This document shows positions 25,623 through 34,162 of a stretch of DNA of 64,000 bases, in pieces. The number at the start of each line of letters is the position of its first letter. The first letter of the stretch is position 1. The translations under genes were made by a program, and so were the position numbers. Below the pieces are notes generated by a model. That model saw only the letters and a list, made by a program, of their open reading frames with translations. It was not told the origin of the DNA and made no database searches. Source of the DNA: JAFGRR01 sp964563855 (lineage in GTDB: Bacteria > Planctomycetota > Phycisphaerae > UBA1845 > Fen-1342); NCBI GenBank assembly GCA_964563855.1, contig CAZLYU010000012.1, forward strand, positions 1-64,000. The letters run 5' to 3'.

Positions 25623-28372
25623 CGCGTGACGATTACGCGTCGATCAAGGCGCACTTTCTAGCCGCCGCGAATCTTCCCGAAGCGGAGCGTGAGGGTTATC
25701 TCGCCGCGCACTGTGCCAATGAGTCGCAGCGGGACGCGGTTCGCGCGCTTCTCGCGCAGCACACCGAGACCGGCGCGACGGTCTCTGCGACGCAGCCGGC
25801 GACGCGAATCTCAACCGGGCCGCCCGCGACGCCTGGCGTGAAGACGCCGGCGGGATCATCGAGCGGCCTATCCGGCGCCGACGAGCCGCAGTCGGGAGCA
25901 CTGATCGCGAACCGGTTTCGCATCGTCAGCAAGCTTGGCGAAGGGGGGATGGGCGCGGTGTATCGCGCGCACGACACACTGCTCGATCAGCCGGTGGCGC
26001 TCAAGTTCCTCGCGCCGGGGCTCACACGGCACGCGGCGTTGCTCGAGCGGATGCGGAACGAAGTGCGCCTGGCGCGGGAGATCACGCACCCCAACGTGTG
26101 CCGCGTCCATGATCTCGTGGTTCACGAAGGCGTCATCCTCATCGCGATGGAGTACATCGACGGCGAGGACTTACGCTCGTTGCTGCGCCGCATTGGCGCT
26201 CTTTCGGAAGCGAAGTCGCTCGAGTTCGCCCACCAGATGTGCAGCGGGTTGGCGGCCGCGCATGCGCGCGGCGTGCTGCATCGCGATCTGAAACCGGCGA
26301 ACGTGATGATCGACGGCCACGGCCAGGCGCGGCTCACCGATTTCGGCCTCGCTGCGCGCGGGCGCGTGGAGGGCGTCGAGATTCGCTCCGGAACGCCGAG
26401 CTACATGGCGCCCGAGCAACTGGCGGGAGTGGAAGTGACCGAGCGCAGTGATATCTATGCGCTTGGGCTGATGATTTACGAGATGTTCACGGGTCGGCCC
26501 GCGGTGACAGCTTCGAGCGCGCAGGATGTCGCCGCGTTTCATAAGTCGCGCACGCCAGCGCCGCCCTCAGACGCGGCGCCGCAAATCAACCCGGATATCG
26601 AACGCGTCATCATGCGGTGTATCGCCAAGTCGCCGGCGGATCGACCCGGTTCGGCGCTGGCCGTCGCGGGGGCGCTGCCCGGCGGCGACGCGCTGGCGAC
26701 AGCCCGCAAAGCCGGCGTCGTGCCGTCGCCGGAGTTACTGGCGACCATCGAGCATCGGCGTGCGCTCTCCGCCCGCAGGGTCGCGTGGCTGCTGACGGGC
26801 ATCGTCGCCGGATTCGTCCTGCTGCTGAGCTTCAACCCGCGTCTCAGTGAACGTTCGCCTGCGCAGCCAGCGGCGGCGCTCCGCTTCGTGGCGAACCAAT
26901 TGCTGGCGGCCGGCGGGTCGACTGAGCCGCCGATGCACGCCGCCGAGGGGTTCGCGCGTGCGGGTCTGTTGCAGTTCGATCGTCCAACGCGGATTGTTCC
27001 GGAGGGTTGGCGAATTGCGACGCTGAACGACGACCTCGTCTACTGGCGCCGGGCCAACCCGGAATCACTGATTACCGCCGGGGGCGATAACCTCCGCCGC
27101 TGGGGGCGCGTCACCTTCAGCGACCCGCCCCGCGCCGGACAACGCGTGTTGTTGCACGGCGACGGGCGTCTCCTGCTGTTCGACACGTGGGCGCCTGCTG
27201 CGCCGTGGTCGGACGCGCTGCTGAAGCGCCTGGCGGAAGCGGCGCGCTGCACGCTCAGCGGCGAGGCTTACGAGACGCTCGACTTTCGGACGGCGGCGCC
27301 GGCGAATGAAGTGCGTCTTTACGACGCGGTGCGTGACGATGACCCCGCGCCGGTGTCGTTGTTGGTTGTGCTCGCCGACGAACGGCTGCAGTGTCTCGCG
27401 GCGATTGAGCCCGCAACGACGGAACACAGCAGTGGACTCGCCGCGGCCGGCCTACTCGCGAACACGCTGCAGGTCGGCCTGTGGGGCATTTTGCTGATGG
27501 CTGCGGTTCCGCTGACCATCGCACACCGCAGCCAGGGGCGCGGCGACGCGGACGGCGCCCTGCGCATCGGGATGTTCATCGCGATGATCTCGTGGATGGC
27601 GTGGTTGCTGGGCCACAAATGGACAGCCGACGTCACCCATATCGCCCCCGCGTTTCACGGGCTCATCCTCTCTCTTGGGATTGGCGCCGCCAGCTGGCTG
27701 TTTTATGCCGCGATGGAGCCGTTCCTTCGGCGTCACTGGCCGGACGCGGTGGTGGGGTGGACGCGTGTGCTACGTGGACAGTGGCGCGATCCGCTCGTGG
27801 GGCGCGAATTGCTGATCGGCGTCGCCGCCGGCGTGCTGCTGCGCGTGCTCATTCTGGTGGATGCGGCGTTGCCGGCGGGGCTCGGTTTGGATGTTCGCGA
27901 AGCGGATCCGCGGATCGACGTGCTGGAAGGACTACTCGGCGGCCGTCAGGCGTTTGGCGCGGTGGTCACGGTGCTGCTGTTGGCGGTCTACAACGCGCTG
28001 ACGTTGCTGTTGGTGCTGGTGATCGGGACGGCGCTGCTGCAGCGGCGTTGGCTGGCGGCGGCCGTTGCGATTCTGGTCATCGCTGGCCTGTTCTCCCCCC
28101 GCGGCAGCCACATGGTGCTGTCGTGGATCACGATTGGGCTGGTGTGCGGATCGTTCCTGGTGTGGCTCATCATGCGGCACGGCTTGCTCGCCACGGTCGC
28201 GGCGCTGTTTGTCAACGCGTTGCTGCTCGGGGCGCACTACGCGACGATCCTCGCCGGGTGGTCGACGCAGTTGTTGCTGCAAGGCGCGCTGATCGTGCTC
28301 GGCCTCGCGGGGCTCGGGGCTTGGCTGGCGCTAAGCCGGTCGCGGGGCTACGACAATCTCATGAGAAGATAG
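25619..28372 (+). CDS. Membrane-anchored Ser/Thr protein kinase
   Basis: 917 residues, coupled to the ECF gene by a GTGA overlap. After a 100-residue N-terminal region (ASIKAHFLAAANLPEAEREG, seen in planctomycete kinases) comes a Hanks-type kinase domain (~100-360): G-loop KLGEGGMGAVY, Lys in PVALKF, catalytic HRDLKPANV, DFG in LTDFGLAA and GTPSYMAPEQL. One membrane helix follows near residue 400 (VAWLLTGIVAGFVLLLSF). Then come a ~200-residue extracytoplasmic-looking domain and a C-terminal block of nine or so hydrophobic segments (~630-910). The multi-helix tail is unusual for bacterial kinases and may be a sensor. Confidence 0.92.
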   Translation: MTRDDYASIKAHFLAAANLPEAEREGYLAAHCANESQRDAVRALLAQHTETGATVSATQPATRISTGPPATPGVKTPAGSSSGLSGADEPQSGALIANRFRIVSKLGEGGMGAVYRAHDTLLDQPVALKFLAPGLTRHAALLERMRNEVRLAREITHPNVCRVHDLVVHEGVILIAMEYIDGEDLRSLLRRIGALSEAKSLEFAHQMCSGLAAAHARGVLHRDLKPANVMIDGHGQARLTDFGLAARGRVEGVEIRSGTPSYMAPEQLAGVEVTERSDIYALGLMIYEMFTGRPAVTASSAQDVAAFHKSRTPAPPSDAAPQINPDIERVIMRCIAKSPADRPGSALAVAGALPGGDALATARKAGVVPSPELLATIEHRRALSARRVAWLLTGIVAGFVLLLSFNPRLSERSPAQPAAALRFVANQLLAAGGSTEPPMHAAEGFARAGLLQFDRPTRIVPEGWRIATLNDDLVYWRRANPESLITAGGDNLRRWGRVTFSDPPRAGQRVLLHGDGRLLLFDTWAPAAPWSDALLKRLAEAARCTLSGEAYETLDFRTAAPANEVRLYDAVRDDDPAPVSLLVVLADERLQCLAAIEPATTEHSSGLAAAGLLANTLQVGLWGILLMAAVPLTIAHRSQGRGDADGALRIGMFIAMISWMAWLLGHKWTADVTHIAPAFHGLILSLGIGAASWLFYAAMEPFLRRHWPDAVVGWTRVLRGQWRDPLVGRELLIGVAAGVLLRVLILVDAALPAGLGLDVREADPRIDVLEGLLGGRQAFGAVVTVLLLAVYNALTLLLVLVIGTALLQRRWLAAAVAILVIAGLFSPRGSHMVLSWITIGLVCGSFLVWLIMRHGLLATVAALFVNALLLGAHYATILAGWSTQLLLQGALIVLGLAGLGAWLALSRSRGYDNLMRR

Positions 28373-28485
28373 CCGTCGCCGCACTTTTTCTTTGCGGGCT
28401 CAAGCGGCGCCCGTCGCGTTATACGGATGAGCGAGGGCGCCTCGACCACTTTGCACAGGGCGAAGTGTTGGGGCAGTGGCTCCAC

Positions 28486-28522
28486 GGCGTGCGGAGAGCA
28501 TCCGCCCAGCGCTCCGCACGCC
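28486..28522. other. Perfect 11-bp inverted repeat after the kinase gene
   Basis: GGCGTGCGGAG (28486-28496) and CTCCGCACGCC (28512-28522) pair perfectly around a 15-base loop. There is no T-run, so it is a weak candidate for a terminator. It lies in the 284-base gap between the kinase and the 37-residue gene; nothing else is recognised there. Confidence 0.5.
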
Positions 28523-28656
28523 TGCGGGGCGCCCGAGCTCACGTTTGACGCGTGTTCGTTGAGTGAGCACTCGAGACCCCCGCGCGTTCTTTCCGATTGT
28601 GATTGTGGTGCGCCGGACCGTCCGGTGTGCAATTTCTTTTGACCAGGAGATTGAGA

Positions 28657-28770
28657 ATGTTTGATTTTGAGTCCATTCTGGCGCCGTTCATCACCCTTTT
28701 CGAGTCGCTGTTCGGCGGCATCTTTCAGCCCCTGCTCGACTTGATCAGCGGTCTGTTCCACGGCAGCTAG
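28657..28770 (+). CDS. 37-residue hydrophobic/amphipathic peptide
   Basis: A short open frame with a near-perfect ribosome site, AGGAGA six bases before the ATG. The peptide begins MFDFESILAPFITLFESL and ends LLDLISGLFHGS; Phe, Leu and Ile make up nearly half, with acidic residues at intervals that put them on one helical face. It has no Lys or Arg, no lipobox, and no cleavable-signal pattern, so a small membrane or membrane-surface peptide is likely. It sits alone between a kinase gene and the convergent lysS. The function is unknown. Confidence 0.6.
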   Translation: MFDFESILAPFITLFESLFGGIFQPLLDLISGLFHGS

Positions 28771-28978
28771 CGCGATTCGACTGCGGCGGAGCGGGCGCTG
28801 CGCCCGCGACGAGGTGTGACGCGCTGCCGATGCAAATCGTGCCGAGGAAGGCAATCGCGTGCATCTCCGCCCCCCCTCCACACACATCGACCTCCCGTCT
28901 CTGACCCACCGAGGGTGAAGCGGATCACGCCCGACTTGGTGTGCTCCGCTTTCGCCCTCGGAACGGGTTTGTGCTGCG

Positions 28979-30457
28979 CTAAGCCGGCGTGGGGCGCTGC
29001 AGCGGAAAGAGAATGACGTCGCGAATGCTCTGGCTGCCCGTCAGCAGCATTACCACGCGATCCACGCCAATCCCCAATCCGCCGGCCGGCGGCATGCCGT
29101 ATTCGAGCGCCTCAACGAAGTCTTCATCCATCACGGCCATCGTCTCGTCGCCTTCGCCGCGCAACTGTTTGCTGAACGTCTCGCGCTGCACCGCGGGATC
29201 GTTCAGCTCGGTGTAGGCGTTGCCGCACTCCATGCCGTTGATGAACACCTCGAACCGCAGGGCCGTGTTCGGATCTTCGGGTGAACGTCGCGTCAGCGGG
29301 CACAGCGGCGCCGGATAGTTGATCACGAACGTCGGGTTGATCAGTTTGTCTTCGACATAGTGTTCGAACAGCTCGTTGATCACCACCGCGTCGTCGAGTT
29401 GAGCGTCGTCAAACTCGGCGCCGCGCAGCTCGCGCAGCCGGGCCCGCGCCGCTGCAACGTCACTGATCGCGAAGCCGACGTGCTCGGCGAACAGATCCGC
29501 ATAGGTGCGCCGCGGCCAGGGCGTGGTGTAGTCGATCTCGCGATCGCCGAACTGGATGGTCGTCGAGCCGATCACGTCGCGCGCCGCGCCGCCGATGATC
29601 GCCTCGGTGATGTCCATCATGTCGTGGTAGTCGCCGTAAGCCTGATAGAGCTCGAGAATAGTGAACTCGGGGTTGTGTCGCGGGCTGATGCCTTCGTTGC
29701 GAAAGTTTCGCGAGAACTCGAACACACGCTCCAGTCCGCCCACCAGACACCGCTTTAGATAGAGCTCCGGCGAGATTCGCATATAGAGCTGCATGTCGAG
29801 CGTGTTGTGATGCGTCGTGAACGGCCGGGCCGCGGCCCCGCCGTATATCGGCTGCAATACCGGCGTATCGACTTCGAGGAAGCCGCGCTCCAGCAGCACG
29901 CGCCGGGCGTAGGCGATGATCTCCGCCCGGCGGATGAACACGGCCTGACTTTCGGGGTTGCTGAACAGATCGACGTAGCGCCGCCGATAGCGGGCTTCGA
30001 CATCCTGAAGGCCGTGCCACTTCTCGGGCGGCGGACGCAGCGCTTTGGCGAGCAGCGCGAATTTGTCGACCCATAGCGTGAGCTCGCCGGTTTTGGTGCG
30101 GCCTAGTACGCCGCTGGCGCCGACGATGTCGCCGAGATCGAGCAGCTTTGCGATCTTGAAGCCGGGCTCTGCGACGGCCTTCTTGGACAGGCCGAACTGC
30201 ACCTCCCCGCTGCGGTCGCGAATCGTCAGAAAGATGAGGTTGCCGAAGGCGCGCTGCAGCACGACCCGCCCCGCGGCGCGAAACGTGTTCTCCGGCGTCG
30301 GCTCCGGCGTGACGCCGGGTTCGAGATCCAGCCGCTCGCCCGCGGCGCGCAGGTCGGCGTTCGACGTCGCGCCGTCAAAACGGCCGCCGTACGGATCGAC
30401 GCCCAACGTGCGAAGTTGGTCGAGCTTGGCGATGCGTTCTTGTCGTTGATCGCTCAT
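28979..30457 (-). CDS. lysS: Lysyl-tRNA synthetase, class II
   Basis: 492 residues, the usual length. An N-terminal OB-fold anticodon-binding domain (about 60-165, AAGRVVLQRAFGNLIFLTIR) is followed by the class II core: motif 1 FLEVDTPVLQPIYGGAAARP, motif 2 FRNEGISPRHNPEFT and motif 3 GLGIGVDRVVMLLTGSQSIR. The ATG at 30457 gives MSDQRQERIAKLDQLRTLGV, typical of LysS; no clear ribosome site precedes it. The gene is convergent with the 37-residue gene. Upstream lies the heptamer-repeat region. Confidence 0.96.
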   Translation of the reverse strand: MSDQRQERIAKLDQLRTLGVDPYGGRFDGATSNADLRAAGERLDLEPGVTPEPTPENTFRAAGRVVLQRAFGNLIFLTIRDRSGEVQFGLSKKAVAEPGFKIAKLLDLGDIVGASGVLGRTKTGELTLWVDKFALLAKALRPPPEKWHGLQDVEARYRRRYVDLFSNPESQAVFIRRAEIIAYARRVLLERGFLEVDTPVLQPIYGGAAARPFTTHHNTLDMQLYMRISPELYLKRCLVGGLERVFEFSRNFRNEGISPRHNPEFTILELYQAYGDYHDMMDITEAIIGGAARDVIGSTTIQFGDREIDYTTPWPRRTYADLFAEHVGFAISDVAAARARLRELRGAEFDDAQLDDAVVINELFEHYVEDKLINPTFVINYPAPLCPLTRRSPEDPNTALRFEVFINGMECGNAYTELNDPAVQRETFSKQLRGEGDETMAVMDEDFVEALEYGMPPAGGLGIGVDRVVMLLTGSQSIRDVILFPLQRPTPA

Positions 30458-30500
30458 GGTGGGGCATCATAGCGAGCGACGTTGGGTTCAGGGGGTTGGG

Positions 30501-30577
30501 GTCCAAGGTCCAAGGTCCAAGGTCCAAGGTTCAGGGTTCAGGGTTCAAGCTCCAACGTTCAGGGTTCAGTATTCGAG
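30501..30577 (+). repeat. Heptamer tandem repeat array, consensus GTYCARG
   Basis: Eleven consecutive 7-base units: GTCCAAG four times, GTTCAGG twice, GTTCAAG, then CTCCAAC, GTTCAGG, GTTCAGT and ATTCGAG. The phase is kept throughout. No coding function is likely, though frames run through it. Confidence 0.9.
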
Positions 30578-30599
30578 TCGGGAGCCGAGTTTCTGAAGC

Positions 30600-30609
30600 N
30601 NNNNNNNNN
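30600..30609. other. Assembly gap (10 N) inside the repeat region
   Basis: Ten N bases directly between a repeat copy and a long GC palindrome; the true length is unknown. Confidence 0.95.
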
Positions 30610-30622
30610 GGGCCTGGGTCGA

Positions 30623-30651
30623 GGCCGCCCGGGCCCCCGGCCCGGGCGGCC
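30623..30651. repeat. Perfect 13-bp GC-only palindrome beside the gap
   Basis: GGCCGCCCGGGCC (30623-30635) and GGCCCGGGCGGCC (30639-30651) pair fully around CCC. All bases are G or C. Confidence 0.92.
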
Positions 30652-30682
30652 GGGCGCGCACGGTTCTTATTTCGGGTGCGCG

Positions 30683-30724
30683 GTCCAAGGCCCAAGGTTC
30701 ACGGTTCAGGGTTCAGGATTCGCG
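30683..30724 (+). repeat. Second heptamer array, same orientation
   Basis: GTCCAAG, GCCCAAG, GTTCACG, GTTCAGG, GTTCAGG and ATTCGCG in one phase. The last units and the following bases (30711-30746) repeat 30564-30599 with about 32 of 36 bases the same, so a larger unit has been duplicated. Confidence 0.85.
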
Positions 30725-30783
30725 TCGGGAGCCGTGTTTCTGACGCTCGGCCCAGAACGCACCCCGCGTCGCGAGCTGTGGAC

Positions 30784-30893
30784 CTTGAACCTTGGACCCT
30801 GAACCTTCAACTGCGCTGGCGGTTGGCCCCTTGACCCGGACTGCGAGTCGCGTCGCGAGCTGCGGCCCTGGACCTTGAACCTTTGACCTTGGA
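30784..30893 (-). repeat. Heptamer arrays in inverted orientation
   Basis: CTTGAAC, CTTGGAC, CCTGAAC and CTTCAAC (30784-30811), then CTGGAC, CTTGAAC, CTTTGAC and CTTGGAC (about 30868-30893), are reverse complements of the GTYCARG unit. Together with the forward arrays they could form a large stem. Confidence 0.85.
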
Positions 30894-30909
30894 CCGCGAG
30901 GACGCCGCC

Positions 30910-32451
30910 TCAGCAGCCCACTCCTCCCGGCACACGCCACGCACGTCCCGTGCGCCCCAGCAAGGCGTCTGCTGCTTGCGGGCCCCAACTTCCGGCGGCG
31001 TAGTTCGGAAAGTCGGAGGGTTTGGTTTCCGCCCAATGCTGCAGAATCGGATCGACGACTTCCCAGCAGCTCTCCACGTGGTCGGCGCGCTGAAACAGCG
31101 TTGCGTCGCCGCGCATGCAGTCGTACAGCAGCGTCTCATAGCCGGTCGAAGGCGACACGCCGAAATAATCGGCGTAGCAGAAGTCGAGCGAGACGGTCTG
31201 CATACGCACTTGCGGCCCCGGCTGCTTCACGTTGAAGAACAGGCCGATGCCCTCGCGCGGCTGCAAGCGCAGGACGAGTTGATTGCCGACCTGACAGTTG
31301 TCGCCGGTCTCGAAGAGCGTCAGCGGTGGTCGCTTGAACTGCACCACGATCTCGGTCGCGCGGGCCGGCAGGCACTTGCCCGAACGCAGATAGAACGGTA
31401 CGCCGATCCAGCGCCAGTTCTCGATCGCCAGCTCGAATGCGAAGTAGGTCTCGGTTGGCGAGTCATCGGGGATGTTGGCTTCGTTGCGATAGGCGACCTG
31501 TGCGGCGCCATCCGCCGTTCCGGGGCCATATTGTCCGCGCACCGCGATGCGATCCACATCGCTCGGCTTGGGTCTGACAACCGCGTCGAACAGCTTGGCC
31601 TTCTCGGTGCGCACGGCGTGCGGCGCGAGGGAGGCGGGGGCCTCCATCGCCGTCAGCGCCAGCAACTGGAACAAGTGGTTGGGGGCCATGTCGCGCAGCG
31701 CGCCCGACTGGTCGTAATACTTCGCGCGCGAACCGACGCTGACGGCTTCGGCGACCGTGATCTGCACATGATCGATGAACTGCCGATTCCAGATCGGCTC
31801 GAAGATGCCGTTTGCGAAACGCAGCAGTTCGATGTTCTGCACGGTTTCTTTGCCGAGGTAGTGATCGATGCGGTAGATCTGGTCTTCGTGCGACAAACGC
31901 GTGAGCTGCGTGTTCAGCGCCACCGCAGACGCGTGGTCGCGCCCGAACGGCTTCTCGACAATCAGACGGCGCCACCCTGCTGACTCGTCGAGCAAGCCGT
32001 GCTGCTGCAGTTGCTCGGCGATGGGTTCGAAGAACCGTGGTGGTGTCGATAGGTAGAACAGCACATTGTGCTGCGTGTTGAATTGCGCCGTCGTCTTCGC
32101 GATGTCGTCGGCGAGCGCCGCGTAGGTGGCCGTGTCGTTGAAGTCGCTGGAGCGATACTGCACGCGTTCGCCGAGCCACGCGGCGATGCGTTCATCGACG
32201 TCGGACCCGGCCAGTTTGCGTACGCCGCTGAGCAGCTTGTCGCGCAGTTCGTCGGTGGAGATGTCGCGGGTTGCGAGGCCGAGCACCGCGAAGTGATCGG
32301 GCAGGAAGCCATCGCGCCGCAGGTTGTAGAGCGCTGGGGCGAGCTTGCGTTCGGCGAGATCGCCGGTGGCGCCGAAGATCACGCACAGGCACGGCGGCGC
32401 TGGCTCGCCGTTGGGAGTGATGTTGTTCTTGGTTCGATCGGCGCGGGGCAT
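30910..32451 (-). CDS. zwf: Glucose-6-phosphate 1-dehydrogenase
   Basis: 513 residues; first step of the oxidative pentose phosphate pathway. NADP-binding FGATGDLAERKLAPALYNL is at about 29-47, substrate-binding RIDHYLGKETVQN at mid-protein, and EKPFGRD and VPFYLRSGKCL are further family blocks. The ATG at 32451 has GGAG five bases upstream; the frame upstream of it is not family-like. It is a lone gene, with no gnd or tal nearby. It ends 17 bases from the inverted heptamer repeats. Confidence 0.96.
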   Translation of the reverse strand: MPRADRTKNNITPNGEPAPPCLCVIFGATGDLAERKLAPALYNLRRDGFLPDHFAVLGLATRDISTDELRDKLLSGVRKLAGSDVDERIAAWLGERVQYRSSDFNDTATYAALADDIAKTTAQFNTQHNVLFYLSTPPRFFEPIAEQLQQHGLLDESAGWRRLIVEKPFGRDHASAVALNTQLTRLSHEDQIYRIDHYLGKETVQNIELLRFANGIFEPIWNRQFIDHVQITVAEAVSVGSRAKYYDQSGALRDMAPNHLFQLLALTAMEAPASLAPHAVRTEKAKLFDAVVRPKPSDVDRIAVRGQYGPGTADGAAQVAYRNEANIPDDSPTETYFAFELAIENWRWIGVPFYLRSGKCLPARATEIVVQFKRPPLTLFETGDNCQVGNQLVLRLQPREGIGLFFNVKQPGPQVRMQTVSLDFCYADYFGVSPSTGYETLLYDCMRGDATLFQRADHVESCWEVVDPILQHWAETKPSDFPNYAAGSWGPQAADALLGRTGRAWRVPGGVGC

Positions 32452-32533
32452 GCGAACTCCGTGATGGCGTCGAGAACGGCTCGGCTGGCCGATGGTATCG
32501 CACCCGGCCGCACGGCGCCGTGAGCCGCACCGT

Positions 32534-34036
32534 TCACCATTGCTCGCGATGCGCCCGCGGGTCGCCGTTGCCGAGCACGCCCGGCCGCTCTCCCAGACTG
32601 CGTAGGCCGCGGGCGAGCTCGATCGCCATCGCACAGACGTCCGGGGCGTCGTCGTGGCGGTGTTGTGGAAACTGCAGGAATTGAGCCAGCACTTCCGCAT
32701 CGATGACCGTCGGCAGGCGAAACAGGCCGCGTTCGAAGAACGGCGCCGTGCCCTCGATCCGCGCCCGCTTGTTGGCCAGCGTCTTGAGCGACGTGATCGG
32801 CATGTAGAGTCCGCGCGTGCGACTTTCTTCTTCGAGGATCTGCTGTAACGCGACTTGATACGCGACGGTTTCGATCCCGATGCGTACTGGGCGGGTTTGT
32901 TCGAACAGTTGCATAACGCGACGGACCTGCTCGACGATGCCGATGCGCTCCAGCAGCAACTGGCGTGTATGAATTACGCCGCTACGTGGATCGATGGCGC
33001 CGGTCCAGAATGCGGACCAGTCGCCGCCGGCCGATCCGGTGGCGGGATCGACCGCCATGAGGGGGATGAGGTGGGGCTGTTCCAGATCCTCGGGCTGTGT
33101 GCGTTTGAGCCAGGTTTCGTGAAAGACGCGCACTTCGTCATCGATCGGGTTGGCCATGTACTCCTGCTCAAAGGCGCGCGTGCCGACCCGCTCGCGCTCG
33201 GCGTCGAGTCGGTCGAGCGGCCAGCGCGTCGGCCACAGCGCGATGCGTCGATAGACGCCTTCCGCATCCGCCTCGGCCTCGATCGCACGGTAGACGCGAT
33301 AGTCCCAGCGCGGCCAACGCTGTTTATTCGCGAGATTCGCCAGCAGCGAATCGTGATGAATGATCGACCCCAGCACGACCAGCATGCCGTGCGGCGCCAG
33401 GGCCGGCATGACGACGCGGCGCAGCCAATATTCGAGCTTGCGGCGGCCCTCGGCGGAGGCGACGAGTTCGTCCTTCTCGATGTCATCGCAGATGATGAGA
33501 TCCGGCCGGTGCGGCCCGACGCGCACGCCCCGCAGCGCGGCGCCGGCGCCTTTGGCCTGTACGGTGACGCCGGTGTTGGTGGTGAGCACCGACTGCGACA
33601 CGCGTGGCTTGCGGGCTCGGGTGGTCTTTTTCTGGTGTGTTGCATCCGACGCGTCGTTTGCGGCGGTCTTGGCGTTCTCCGGCGGGGCGCAGAGGTCGCC
33701 ATAATGCGTGCGGATGCGCTCGTTGGTTTCCAACTCGGTGCGAATGTCGCGGAGAAACTGCGTCGCGAGGGTGCGCTCGTGGGTGATGATGAGGATGTTT
33801 TTGGCGCGCTGCTCGCAGAGCATCCAGAGTGGAAACGCGAACGCGACGCACGTGCTCTTTGCATGACCGCGCGGCGCGACCCGTGCGATCAGTCGCGCCT
33901 CGCGTCGCGTTAAGTCGGCGAAGAGCTCGGCGTGAAAACGCGCGGGTGCGTTGGTGAAGTACTCGGGTAGGTAACGCCGCGCCCACGTCAACACCCGCGG
34001 TCGCGGCACGCGTTTGGAAGCGGGTCGCTGGCTCAT
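32534..34036 (-). CDS. Orphan phage terminase large subunit (TerL-like)
   Basis: 500 residues from the ATG at 34036 (a start at 34159 is possible; neither has a clear ribosome site). The ATPase domain has Walker A-like APRGHAKST (~55), Walker B LIICDDIEKDE and coupling motif LGSIIHHDS. The C-terminal nuclease domain has Asp in AVDPATGSAGGDW, Glu in IGIETVAYQ and Asp in HRHDDAPDV, as in RNase H-like terminase nucleases. All expected active-site residues are present, so it is not obviously decayed. No portal, capsid, protease, tail or integrase gene is nearby. It could be a domesticated or remnant phage gene. Confidence 0.85.
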   Translation of the reverse strand: MSQRPASKRVPRPRVLTWARRYLPEYFTNAPARFHAELFADLTRREARLIARVAPRGHAKSTCVAFAFPLWMLCEQRAKNILIITHERTLATQFLRDIRTELETNERIRTHYGDLCAPPENAKTAANDASDATHQKKTTRARKPRVSQSVLTTNTGVTVQAKGAGAALRGVRVGPHRPDLIICDDIEKDELVASAEGRRKLEYWLRRVVMPALAPHGMLVVLGSIIHHDSLLANLANKQRWPRWDYRVYRAIEAEADAEGVYRRIALWPTRWPLDRLDAERERVGTRAFEQEYMANPIDDEVRVFHETWLKRTQPEDLEQPHLIPLMAVDPATGSAGGDWSAFWTGAIDPRSGVIHTRQLLLERIGIVEQVRRVMQLFEQTRPVRIGIETVAYQVALQQILEEESRTRGLYMPITSLKTLANKRARIEGTAPFFERGLFRLPTVIDAEVLAQFLQFPQHRHDDAPDVCAMAIELARGLRSLGERPGVLGNGDPRAHREQW

Positions 34037-34162
34037 GCGCGAGCATAGGCGGTGTGAGGCGCGTCGCAATTGGGACCGCGGCATGTTGCTGCGATTGAGT
34101 GGCGGCTTGGTGGCGTGTGTTCGCGCGGTCGCGGTGTGAACGCCGGTGCGCGAGTGCACGAT

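Noticed and set aside
30501..30577. Possible CRISPR array
   Set aside because: Units are 7 bases with no spacers and no cas genes.
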